Source of the DNA: Allomyces macrogynus ATCC 38327 | Lineage: Eukaryota; Blastocladiomycota; Blastocladiomycetes; Blastocladiales; Blastocladiaceae | Length of the DNA: 60,904 nucleotides | Assembly (NCBI GenBank): GCA_000151295.1 | Contig: GG745328.1 | Span: 2,145,025-2,205,928 of the forward strand | Reading direction: 5' to 3' | Translations under genes and position numbers: made by a program | Shown: one piece after another, positions 11,300 to 21,089 of the stretch | Numbering within the stretch: position 1 is the first letter of the stretch | How the letters are laid out: the number at the start of each line of letters is the position of its first letter | The notes under the pieces: generated by a model | Databases searched by the model: none | Told to the model about the DNA's origin: nothing | What the model saw: only the letters and a program-made list of their open reading frames with translations

Positions 11300-11676
11300 G
11301 GACAGCGAGGTTCTGCTTTTGTTGAGCTGCGCGATGCGCGAGGAAATCTTTTGGAAATCGTTTGCGTCTGTCTTGTTTTTGCCCAATCCTAGTCCTTTTT
11401 GTCGTTGCAACTTGGCGTTTGGCGACGCTCTCCCAATGCGCTGGCTCAGATTCATCACCATTTGGCTCTCGTGTCGCCGGAATGCGCGCACAACAGAATC
11501 GGAATTTGTTTTCAGAAAGGATCGCAAAACCAAAGGGACACGACAACCAAAAGACCAAAGCAAAGCAACTTCCCCACCCTAAATGACCGACCGCATTGCC
11601 ACCTCTGAGACCGCACACACGCGCGCGAGTGCGCGCGCCGTGTCCACCCGCACCCTCGCAGGTATCGCACACCTGC
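11300..11676. other. convergent intergenic region
   Basis: About 380 bp between the convergent LRRC40 and oxysterol-binding-protein stops. It is AT-richer than its surroundings and holds T-rich stretches near 11380-11410, consistent with shared 3' UTR and polyadenylation signals. No gene is visible. Confidence 0.5.
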
Positions 11677-13216
11677 CTAGATCCGCGACGGCGGCGGGTT
11701 GTTGAAGATAAAGTCCTCTAACTGCGCCCGTCGCTTTTGCGGGTCGTCGGCGAGCGAGCTACACGCCAAAAGAAGAGCGGAGCGTTAGTGCCGATCCGCA
11801 GAACATCAAACCAACTGAAGCGCCGTACTCGATAAGCCGGAACTCAAACTCCTCTGGGTCGTCGCCAACCTGCTGGAAGAAGCGCGGTTCCCACGCTTCG
11901 CCACGGCGCTCGCGGTCGATCCGCTGCGCGCGCTGCGCGTCTTCGATCTTAGTCTTTTCCTCGGTCGCCGTATCGAGGTCGCGTGCCTGGATCGCGGCCG
12001 TGACCTTGGACCACAACCGCCGCGACTCGTACGGCTCCTGGTCGGCCTCGGGCGCCACGATTTTCGGGTGAATGTTCTCCTCGTGCGCGTTGAAGAACTC
12101 GGTCGGGTCGGCGTAGCCCTGGAGTGAGCGTGATTGGCGAGAACAGATGAACTCGGGAATGTCATTGGAGGCGGACAGAGAGAGGACGCAACGCACCTTG
12201 GCCGGCTTGATGAAGCTCACATCGGACCACTTACCGCTCAGCTCGTAGAGCGTCTCCTTTTTGGACATGCGCTTGATCTTGCCCGAAATGGCATTGTAGG
12301 TGCCCGAAAAGTAGCCCTGTGGTCGAGGACATCACCCCACAAGGGAATCAGCGTCCGCACTCCTCCAGGAAATGCCGCGTGGCACATCGCCACCATCCCG
12401 TACCTTGACCTTGAACTCCATCTCGCACACCAAGTCGGTCTTCGGGCACTTGATGACAATGTTGTCCCCGAGTTCGAGGACCATGGTTCCAAACAGCAAC
12501 CCACGTGCATAGACGTTGGGCAAATTGAGCGTGTAGACCTCGTCCAAGTTGGTGAAGCAAATGCGTGTTTCGCCCGTCATGAGCGTTGCCGCCGAGTTGC
12601 CGAGAAACTTGGATTTGGGCTTGACCTCGCCCTCGACGAGCAAGTGGTTCTCGGGCGAGCTGAAGAAATAGGTCGAGACGGGCGGGTGGTGCGACGTTTG
12701 CTCGGCAACGTAGTAGCCCGTCGTGCCGTCCGCGTACTGGTACCGGCACCGGAACACTTCGCCGAGCACCGAGTTGTAAGGCTTTTTCACACCGCGTGGG
12801 CGAATGTGCCAGCCAGAGACGTAGTACCGGACCACGTCGAGGAAGCGGTCCACAGGGTCAGTCTTGCGCGACGTCCTGGCGCGAGAGAACGCGTCAGATC
12901 ATTGTGCGGCAGCAAGCGATCGTGCGGGTCAGGGGAGTGGAAGGCGAGCATGCCGCACGCCGCGCACTGGGCGACACAAGCAGGAAAAAACGTACGCCAT
13001 GATCAGGTCGGGATGGCACATAAAGTCGGTGATGCGCTCGAGCATACTGCGCGGCTCGAGGACAAACGTGGGCAGCGTGACGCGGTGCAAGTCGGTGCCC
13101 TTGGTCAGCTGCGAAATGATGCCGCGGATAATCGACCGCGGCTCGTCATCGAGCACTTCCTTCTGGTCCTCGTCGACAATCGAAAAGTCGTCGCCGTTGG
13201 GCGATTGCTCAGACAT
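11677..13216 (-). CDS. oxysterol-binding-protein-related protein (short OSH/Kes1 type)
   Basis: Exons (minus strand) 13216-12996, 12875-12404, 12316-12197, 12118-11829 and 11758-11677 give roughly 394 residues, the size of a bare ORD without PH or ankyrin domains. The family signature EQTSHHPP is at about residues 132-139. Upstream is KPYNSVLGEVF and downstream GYFSGTYNAISGKI, KWSDVSFIKPAK and ESRRLW, all conserved ORD positions. Such proteins exchange sterol and phosphoinositides (PI4P) between membranes at contact sites. The C-terminus NNPPPSRI is lineage-specific. It lies tail to tail with LRRC40 and in tandem with the TBL1-like gene. Confidence 0.93.
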
Positions 13217-13866
13217 GATGGCGGGCGGCTGGGGAGGGTTGGGGGTCGGTCGAGGGATCGAGCGCGCCACTACCACAGGCAGCGCAGTGGGGTCTTGCTG
13301 CCGCGTCAACGGGATCGGCACGCGAGCACGGCGTTGGTTTTAGTTCAAGTCGGAGGTGCAGGTCGGCGCGGCAGATCGCAGCAGCGACGCGTTTTAGGTG
13401 TGCTGGAAGGTGTCGGCTCGCGACTTGGTCCTGGAGGCACCGGCCCAAAGCCACGTCGTCGGGGGCGCTGCAGCACGTTGCGGGGTCGACTGCAGCAAGT
13501 AGCGCGGTTGCTGGCGGTGCGGGTGGTCCAGGAACGGCGTAGCGCAGTCGGTGTGAGGGCAGCAGGCCGACTCGAGGACGCGGCTGGCTTGCACGAACAG
13601 CGCGACGTAATTTTGTCGTGTGCTAGGTTGCAGTGCTCGCCCTTGTCGACCCGGCCAAAACTTCGCCTGCCCCATCCTGCGGCGTGATCGCTTCATTTGC
13701 GTTATTTTTTCACGTTTATTGCACTTTGGTGTCGACACTGATCACGATCCCTGCTCGTCGTCCTCAGAGGCCGTACGTACAGTCGCATACGTTGCGACGG
13801 GAAAACGTGTAGCAGATAGATTTGGTTGGTCAAATTATAAATAAATCCTTCTTCTCCAAGCGGTCG

Positions 13867-16120
13867 TCATGATGGTGGAAGTGCCGCACCGCCCGCGCCT
13901 ACCGCGGCCGGCGACGAAATCGGCAAAATGGCCAAACGCGACGTGCCAAAGCACACGGCGAGCCGGTCACCGCTCCGGTTATACCGCAAATCCAAAATGT
14001 CGCCGTGCCCATAAAACGTCTTGACCAGGTGGCCGTTGCTGGTCCAAACGTACAGGTACTGGTCGTCGGACCCACATGCCAAGTACCGGCCGTCGGGGCT
14101 GCAGAATGGGGGGGGGGGGGGGGGAGAACGTCAGTCGGCGGCGTTCTCAAAGTCATCACTCCTGGGCAATATACCGTCGCACCTGTACGTCAAGACGCAA
14201 TGATTGAGCACGTAGCAGCTCATCGTGTAGATACAGTTGCCCGTCGTGGCGTCCCACACGCGAATCGTCGAGTCGAGACTGACCCTGGAGTCAAATGGCA
14301 CCGCCCGTCAGTTTCCAAGCAAAGAACCGATCCAACCCCAAACGCTCATTCAAAAACGTACGACGCGAGCTGCGGCACGTTTCCTGGCGGCTTCGGGTTC
14401 CAGTCGATCGTGAGGACCGGTCGCTCGTGGCCGCGCAGCACCACAACGGGTTCGGCACGATCGCGCGTCCAAATCCGAATCGTCGCATCATCCGAGCACG
14501 TCGCGAGCCACCTCTTGTAAGGGTCCCACTTGACGTCGTTCACGTCCTTGGTGTGGCCCGAGAGCACCGTTTGCGTGCCCTTGACCACGTCCGTGAGCCG
14601 CACCGTCGCATCGACCGACCCAGACGCGAGCGTCGTCGTATCGTACCAGTCGAACGCCATGATCGCTATTGATTTGAAGCAAATCATCAGTTCCGCGGCT
14701 CAAACGGCACTTTCAGGGGCAAGCGAGATGAAACGAACACGGACACTGCGTGTGCGCCGACGACGAGTAGCTTTCCACGTTATCGTCCAAATTCCAGACA
14801 ATGACGGTGCCGCTCGCCGACCCGCTGGCCAGCAGCTTCGATGCCGGGTTGAAGGACAGGACCAGGACCGGATTGTGCGGGAGCTCGCCAATGCCCGGTG
14901 GTGGGTGCGCAAACGACAGGACTGGCTCGCCCTTTTTCGTGAACACGCGCACTTTGGCGTCCTTGGTGCCTGTGGCCAAATACTCGCCGTTCGGGCTCCA
15001 CGCGATACACGTTACTTCGTTGTTGGGCTCGTCCGACTCGTGCGCGATGAGCGTCGCATCCGAGAGTGCGCCATTGTCGGACGGCACGTTCCAGAGGCCG
15101 ACGACCGACCCGAGCGACCTGAACATTGATGTGTCCACTTCGGTCAGAATCGGCGACGCGAGCACGAGGTTGCGCGACGAGAACGAAACAAAACGAACCC
15201 CGAGGCCAGCAAATGGTCGTCGATTGGGTTCCACGCGCTCACGTAGTACCGCTCGTTGGAGCTCTGCAGCGTAATCACCGGATCGGTGCTAGTCGTGATC
15301 GCGTCGGTCGTGCCGTTGACTTGTACTTGCACAATCACGTCGTCTGCAGCCGTGGCGCCACGGTCAGCCACCTGGCCCACCCAATTCGAGCGAAGATGCC
15401 AACTAACGGACCTAGCGTGGTTTGGGTCGGCCCATCCACGTCCATCATGTCCCCCTGGTCCTCGGACTGCGGATCCGCCGCGTTCTTGCCTCGTCCTCGG
15501 CCCTTCCGCTGCGTCTTGGCACCACGCGCCTTCTTGCCCGTTGCGCCATCGGCCCCTGGCGTCGCCTCGCGGTCAGCCTCGGCCGCGGCCGCTGCGGCCT
15601 TCCTCCTGGCGCGCTTGGTCGCCTCAGACGGAATAATGCAATTGTGCGGATTGAGCAGCGAGAGAGTCGCCTCGCAGTCGCGCTCGGACCCGTCCTAAGT
15701 CGTGGCAACGGGCGGGGAGGCAGGGTGAGCACCACATTGTGCAGCAGCGCCTGTAAACGAGACGGCCGTACGTCGTCCATGTGCATTTCGACCTGGATCA
15801 CCTGCAGCGCCTTGTGCAGCAGCGTGATGAGCTGGCCCGGACGCACTTCGAGCGCGCGGTACTCGTCGAGCTTGCGCACGATTTGCGATTCATTTTCAAA
15901 GGCGAAGACCGAGTGGCGGAATCCTGCAGGCAGGTGGGGCCGTGCGCGCGCGACGGTCGGTCAGTCATGGTCGCGGTCATGGCGGGTGAGCGCGGTCGCG
16001 CGCGCGTGGATGGGGCCGAGGGTCGATCGGGTCCAGGACTGGAAACTTGCCTGATTCGAGGAGGTAGCGGTAGACGAGGTAGTTGACCTCCTCGGCCGAA
16101 ATGGATATCGGCGGGTACAT
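13867..16120 (-). CDS. TBL1: TBL1/SIF2-like LisH and WD40 corepressor subunit
   Basis: The protein begins MYPPISISAEEVNYLVYRYL, the LisH start of TBL1 (SISSDEVNFLVYRYL). It continues across an intron to GFRHSVFAFENES, a basic NLS-like segment (KKARGAKTQRKGRGRGK) and DMMDVDG, where TBL1 has DMMEVDG. About seven or eight WD repeats follow, spread over several exons, including NEVTCIAWSPNGEYLATG, KDVNDVKWDPYKRWLATCSDD and DGRYLACGSDDQYLYVW; the last ends at 13867. TBL1 proteins are core subunits of NCoR/SMRT-HDAC3 (Set3C in yeast). Intron 1 (15924-16050) has a GCAAGT donor. A G17 run (14108-14124) sits before one acceptor in sense orientation. Confidence 0.9.
14108..14124 (-). repeat. G17 run (sense C17) next to a TBL1 3' splice site
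   Basis: Seventeen G on the plus strand form a C17 tract in the TBL1-like transcript. It is followed by ATTCTGCAG and then coding sequence CCCGACGGCCGG (PDGR). It therefore occupies the polypyrimidine-tract position of that intron. Confidence 0.85.
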
Positions 16121-16521
16121 GGCGTTGCCGCGGGTTGCAGTTGGTGCTGGTGGAGTGGTCGTGCTGCTCGTGGAGTGTCGAATGGCCGGCCGCAATGTTG
16201 CCGTGGCCGTCGTTGGGACGTGGACTTGGCCGTTGGCGGTGCTGCAGCGAAATCTCTGCTGGGATTTAACGAGCACGTGATCTCGGCGTTGACGGGTGCG
16301 AGTCATTGCGTCGTTGCTCGTCGTTGCACCGGCTTCGGATGGCAAGTGCGAGACGCGACGCAGTTTGATGCACGCTTCCACAACGTCGACGACGACATCG
16401 TCGGTGCGAGTGAGCCTGGAGAGCGACGCGACGACCCAACTGAAGACGAGCACAACAGCAAAAAGGCTAGGAACGGGTCCTTTACGACAATATTACTGCA
16501 CGAACGCCCCGACACTCTGGC
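16121..16521. other. intergenic region between TBL1-like start and BRCT gene stop
   Basis: About 400 bp containing the TBL1-like promoter or 5' UTR and the 3' end of the BRCT gene. Open frames on both strands look random. No RNA gene or clear regulatory motif was recognised. Confidence 0.4.
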
Positions 16522-19269
16522 TCAGCTGCTGGCCTCCTTTTGGTAGTCTGGGACAATGATCTTGATGAACGCGGTCCAGTCAATGACGCGGCCCTTGAAC
16601 GTGCTCTTGTCGCTCGCCGACGTCAGGACCCAGTCGGCCTTGTTTGGGTCCGACACGATCGTGCCCTTGCCGTACTAGAGAATCGAATCAGCAGTCAGTC
16701 CCTCGTCCAAGTCGGTCAAACGCAATCAAGTGAGCGCTTTCGTACCTTTTGCACCAGCAACTCGGCATTTTCCATGCGGAACACGCGCGCCGCGTTTTCT
16801 TCTCGGAACGCGTCGGTAATACAGAGCGTTTTCCCTGATTGAGAAAGACAGTCAGCTATTTTGCGACGCTTGGTCGTGCACAAATCACGAAGAGAAACGG
16901 ACCCTTGAACGGCGTGTTAAAGTACCGCACACCGTGCTTCGGGTCGACGGGCAAGAACCTGCCAGCCTTGACGCTGTCGTAGACCCACTGCACGTCGAAG
17001 ACGAGAAACCTGTGGCTGAGCGCCGCAGCAAGCGTCTTGATCTACAGCGACGACGCCAAAACGAGTGAGCTGCTGATCGCAGCGGTAATGCCGGCACACC
17101 CAAAAAAAAAAAAAAAAAAAAAAAGGGAGAGAGAGAGAGAGAGCAATTGCGACGTCATACCGTTCGGGAATTGGGTGGCGTCAGGACATGGGTGATGGAG
17201 TAGTCGAACTCGTCGCTTTCGTGCTTGACGCCGCCGTTCAAGTCGATAATGTGTTGCGACAGGGTCTAGACGGACGCAAACGGTCAGCTCCACTGCGACC
17301 AACCCCCTCACTCCAAGATCGAGTACGCACCTCCTTGAGCTTTGGATGGAACCCAGGCAACGACTCTCGGAACCCGCTGAACGTCACGACGGTACTCTTG
17401 GGGATCAGGCCGAGTCGCGGCGAGACGCTCGGGACCGCGCCTGAACGAGTGGTCATGGCCGTTGATGGTCCAAGTCGAGGCGCCGCCGGCGTCGTGGGCA
17501 TACGAAACTCGGACCGGCCAGTAATCGACATGGTGTCGAGCGCGCGCCGCTTGGCGGCCGGGTCCGGAATCCGAAACCCGTCGCCGACAGTCGACATGGC
17601 GCCGGCCTTGCGCTTGTTGCCAATACCGAGCCGCTCGAGCGTGGAGAAGATGTGCTCGGACGTTGACATGACGCTGCTCGGGCCGCGCGTCTTGGGAATC
17701 GCAAACGGAAGACCTCTGGTAGATTGGCGGGTTGTAGTCAGTGAGTGGTGATGATTGACGACGCAACACCGACGAGACCGCACTTTTGCAGCTTCATAAC
17801 AGCGTCATTCCGCGCACCAATATCGTCCTCCTCGGCGACCGGCAGCAAAATGCCTTGACTCGGCCCACCGCGCGCCGCCGGCTCCGCCGAGCCGGCTGCG
17901 CCGCCTCCTGCAACGGCCGCAGCCTCGAGTTCGGCAATGCGCTTGCGCGCGGTCTCAAGTTCCTGGTCGAGGTTCCGGTTCTTGCCCTGCAGCTCGTCCA
18001 TGGTGTTGTGGAGCAACTCGATGCTCTCGAGCTGCGCTTTGTACTTGCTCTGCTCTTCGCGCAGCTGGTCTTCGAGGCCGCTGCGCTGCACGCCGGAATC
18101 CTCGAGCAGACGGCTGACGCGAATGAGCTCCAGGTCCTTGCTCTCGATCTGCTGCGTGAGCGTGGCCATTTCGTCTTGAGCGTTGCGCGCAAACGTCTCG
18201 AGTTCGGCCATGGCCTTAGTCTGCTCGGCGAGCTCCTGGATGCGCTCCTCGTGGCGCGCGACTTGGTTCATGAGACTAGGACGATTGATCGACGGGGAAC
18301 GAAAGTTGGTCAGGACGACATTGAACGGGAGAATTTGCACTGATGGGAGTGAGGCACGTACTTTTCGCGCTCGTAGACCAGACTCGTGTGCTCGCCCGTG
18401 AGCCGCTGCACCTCCTCCTCCAAGTCGCGCGTCATATCGGACTTGCGCGCCAAGTCCTCTTGCAAGACATCGACCTCAGCCGACCGCACGCGCAATCGCT
18501 GCTCTGCGTCCTCGGCCTGCGCAATAGCCTGGTCGCGCTCCGACTCGAGGTGCTGCAACTGCGACGCCACGGCCGTGAGCTGCTCGGTCAATTGCTCCAC
18601 CTGGTCGTCCTTGGCCGCAAGCTCCTCGCTCGCGTGCTGCGCGAGTTCAGCGAGCGTCGCGATTTTCGTGTCGCGGTCCTGCATCTCCTCTTCGAGCTTG
18701 TGCACGGCCGCGACAAGCGTGTCGCGGTCAGCGACCGCCTGCGCCAGGCGCGCCTCGAGCGATGCGAATTCGGCCGCGAGATGGTGCGTGTGCACCTTGG
18801 ACTTGGCGAGCCGCGTGTTCTGCTGCGAGACAAAGGCGCGCAGGTCGTCGAGCACTGAACGCTGGATCGCGTCGAGGTCGGCCACGACGTGCGCGACGCG
18901 GCTGGCACCCAACGTCGAGGGGCGAGTGTTGGCAGACGCAGCGGCGCCGGCCTCGGGGCCGTCGTTGTGCGGTGCGTCGGCGTCGTCCATGTCCATGTCG
19001 ACGGGTTGCCGCGGCCGCTGCGTCTCGGACCCGGCGCCGTCGGCGTCGCCGTCAGCAGGTGCGCCTGCAGGCACAGAGGGCATGGACGGCGTGCGCTTGG
19101 GGCCGGCCATCATTGGCATGCTTGGCCGGGGAACGGTGGGGGCGGGAGATGCGGTTGCCGAGGCCGAGTGGAACGCCATCTTGGGCGGTCTCAGGGGCGG
19201 AATGCTGTTGTTGCGCTTGGTGCCGTTGTTGTTGCTGGTACCGGCACGGGCGCTGGCTTTCTTGGCCAT
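16522..19269 (-). CDS. coiled-coil protein with C-terminal tandem BRCT domains
   Basis: The start at 19269 (MAKKASARAG) is followed by ~110 residues of Pro/Ala/Ser-rich disorder. Next come about 300 residues of heptad coiled coil, with few helix breakers and many E, Q, L, A residues (for example QLTEQLTAVASQLQHLESERD). A second low-complexity linker precedes two BRCT-like units. The first has TVVTFSGF, LNGGVKHE, ITHVLTPPNSRT and FLVFDVQWVYDSVKAGRFLP. The second has GKTLCITDAF, AELLVQKYGKGTI, ADWVLTS and VIDWTAFIK before the stop at 16522. Tandem BRCTs bind phosphopeptides in DNA-damage and checkpoint complexes. This architecture resembles no single family I can name, so the role is an inference. 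At least five introns are present. Confidence 0.72.
17102..17143 (-). repeat. A23 plus (AG)n tract, sense (CT)n-T23, inside a BRCT-gene intron
   Basis: Twenty-three A (17102-17124), GGG, then about eight AG dinucleotides. In the minus-strand transcript this is a CT repeat followed by T23, in the intron between the ITHVLTPPNSRT and KTLAAALSHRF exons. The acceptor TGTAG is about 55 nt further on. Confidence 0.85.
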
Positions 19270-19637
19270 GGCCTGCTGCTCGCTGTTGGTGCAGCGGAAC
19301 CGCGGGTGGGTGCTGGTCGCCTTGCAGGTGGGAGTCCCTCGTTGCCGTTTCAAGAGCCTTTTGAAGTGCGCCACCCGAGCTCGGACGGGGCCAGGTCAAC
19401 GCGCTGCCAGCGGCCGGACGGGGCGCATCGAGTCACCTCCGCCAGCACAGTGGATGTGGCACGGGGCGCACGTGGGTCGCGTCCACCGCACGCGCCTCGC
19501 TGCCTGCCAAGCCGCGCTGGCCGTCGCTGGCCACCTGTTCTCCCCCGCACCAAACCGCGCGTGCAACCGCAAGCGCAACTGCAACCGAACGCACGACCGA
19601 CCCCACCACCAGCAACTCCACCGCACCAGCCAGCACC

Positions 19638-20403
19638 ATGGCCCTGCGTCGCATCCAAAAGGAGCTCACCGACCTCGTCAACAACCCGATCCCGGGTGTC
19701 TCGGCCGCGCCGCGCACCGACGACGACCTGCTGCAGTGGCGCGGGTCGATTGCCGGCCCCGTACGCGTCTTGGCCCCCCCGAAGTACTTGCACGCGCGGC
19801 GCGTGTTCCATGCTCGAGCTGACGGTTTGCACGCGCGCGCGCAACAACGCGTCCATCTGCCCGTTTTCCAGGCCGGCAGTCCCTACGAGGGCGGCGTCTT
19901 CAAGTTCGACATTGTCTTCACCATCGATTACCCGTTCAAGCCGCCGACCGTCAAGGTGCGCGCGTCTGGCCGCTGATCAGTGACTGCGGGGCGCCGTGCT
20001 GACCAGTCGGCATGCATCATTGCGCCGCGCCGGATCTCTCCCCCCCATCCAGTTCTCGACTAAGATCTACCACCCGAACATTGGCGACGACGGCGGCATC
20101 TGCATGGGCCTGCTCAAGAGCGAGGCGTGGAAGCCGTCCACCAAGACGGTCGACAGTATGTGTGATGACCTTGTCGCGATTGTGAGCATTGATCGCTCTC
20201 GCGACAGTCATGTGCGGTGGACTTGAAAATGGCTCACTCTCATTTACTTCAACGTTGTAGTCCTCAACACGCTCGTCAACCTCTTCTCCGAGCCCAACCC
20301 GGACGACCCGCTCTCGACCGTCATTGCCGAAGAGTACCGGTCGAACCGCGCCGAGTTCAACGCCAAGGCGCGCCAGTGGGTCGCCACCTACGCCAAGCCG
20401 TAA
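19638..20403 (+). CDS. ubiquitin-conjugating enzyme E2
   Basis: Exons 19638-19760, 19872-19955, 20053-20155 and 20261-20403 encode about 150 residues, a bare UBC fold. MALRRIQKELTDL is the typical UBE2D-like helix 1. SPYEGGVF, DYPFKPPTVK and IYHPNIGDDGGIC follow, with the HPN motif and catalytic Cys. After the Cys comes LLKSEAWKPSTKT and then PNPDDPL. The AWKPSTKT segment is closer to UBE2L3 (NWKPATKT) and fungal Ubc14-type enzymes than to UBE2D, so the subclass is open. It would transfer ubiquitin with RING or RBR ligases in the cytosol and nucleus, possibly including the cullin-RING system. The start lies 368 bp from the divergent BRCT gene. Confidence 0.93.
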
Positions 20404-21089
20404 TCGCGCTCGCGGGCAGACGGTGGCGTGAGCAGCTCCTTCGCCCTCGTTGGAGGATAGTCTTGTCTCGATATCAATGAATAAGTTTCAGTTTTGGTTG
20501 GGTCGGCGCTTGGGCGCTCTCGTTGCGACTTGTTCAGGAAACGCGGCGCCGCGACCGAGGTTCGAAATGCGGCTCAGCACGCCGCACGTGACACTTCACC
20601 GCTGAGGACTTTACGTGGTGGAGGAACTCGGCCGCTGGTTTGCCCTGCTTGCATGGGCGACGATGGCATGCGTGTGCTCTGTGCAGCTTCCTCCATTTCG
20701 CATTCTTCCATCCTCTCGTCGGCATGACATCCCTGCTCGCGACGACTGGCTGCACCACCAACCCGCGCTGGGCCTGATCGACACTGCTGCCCGGCCAGTC
20801 AGCTTCGACCCACCCATTTTTCGCGACCAGCACGGCCAAACCAACCTGACCAGCACGGCCAAACCGGCCTGACCAGCACCGCCACGACCAACAAGCGACC
20901 ATTCATCGGGGCCAAACTATCGGGAATGCCGGACTCGGACGTTTCGACTAGCCTCGTACCCGGGGACTCGCCCTCGCAGGCCGAGCGCTCGCAGGGTACG
21001 GCACCCGTCGATCCGCGCCCTGCTGCAATCACGCGGAAGGGACCGCCAACCGGCTCGAGTGCCTGTTCGCTGACGACGACGCACGGTCA
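20404..21089. other. intergenic region upstream of OSCA gene
   Basis: About 690 bp holding the E2 3' UTR and the OSCA-gene promoter. A short open frame at 20926 could be read into the gene region but shows no conservation. The only structure noted is the 23-bp tandem repeat at 20825. Confidence 0.4.
20825..20883 (+). repeat. 23-bp tandem repeat, about 2.5 copies
   Basis: Units at 20825-20847 and 20848-20870 differ by two bases and share GACCAGCACGGCCAAACC; a partial third copy follows to 20883. It lies about 200 bp upstream of the OSCA start, so a regulatory role is possible but unsupported. Confidence 0.85.

Noticed and set aside
12134..13687. 517-residue plus-strand frame opposite the oxysterol-binding gene
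   Set aside because: Antisense shadow; it runs through ORD exons and introns without conserved motifs.
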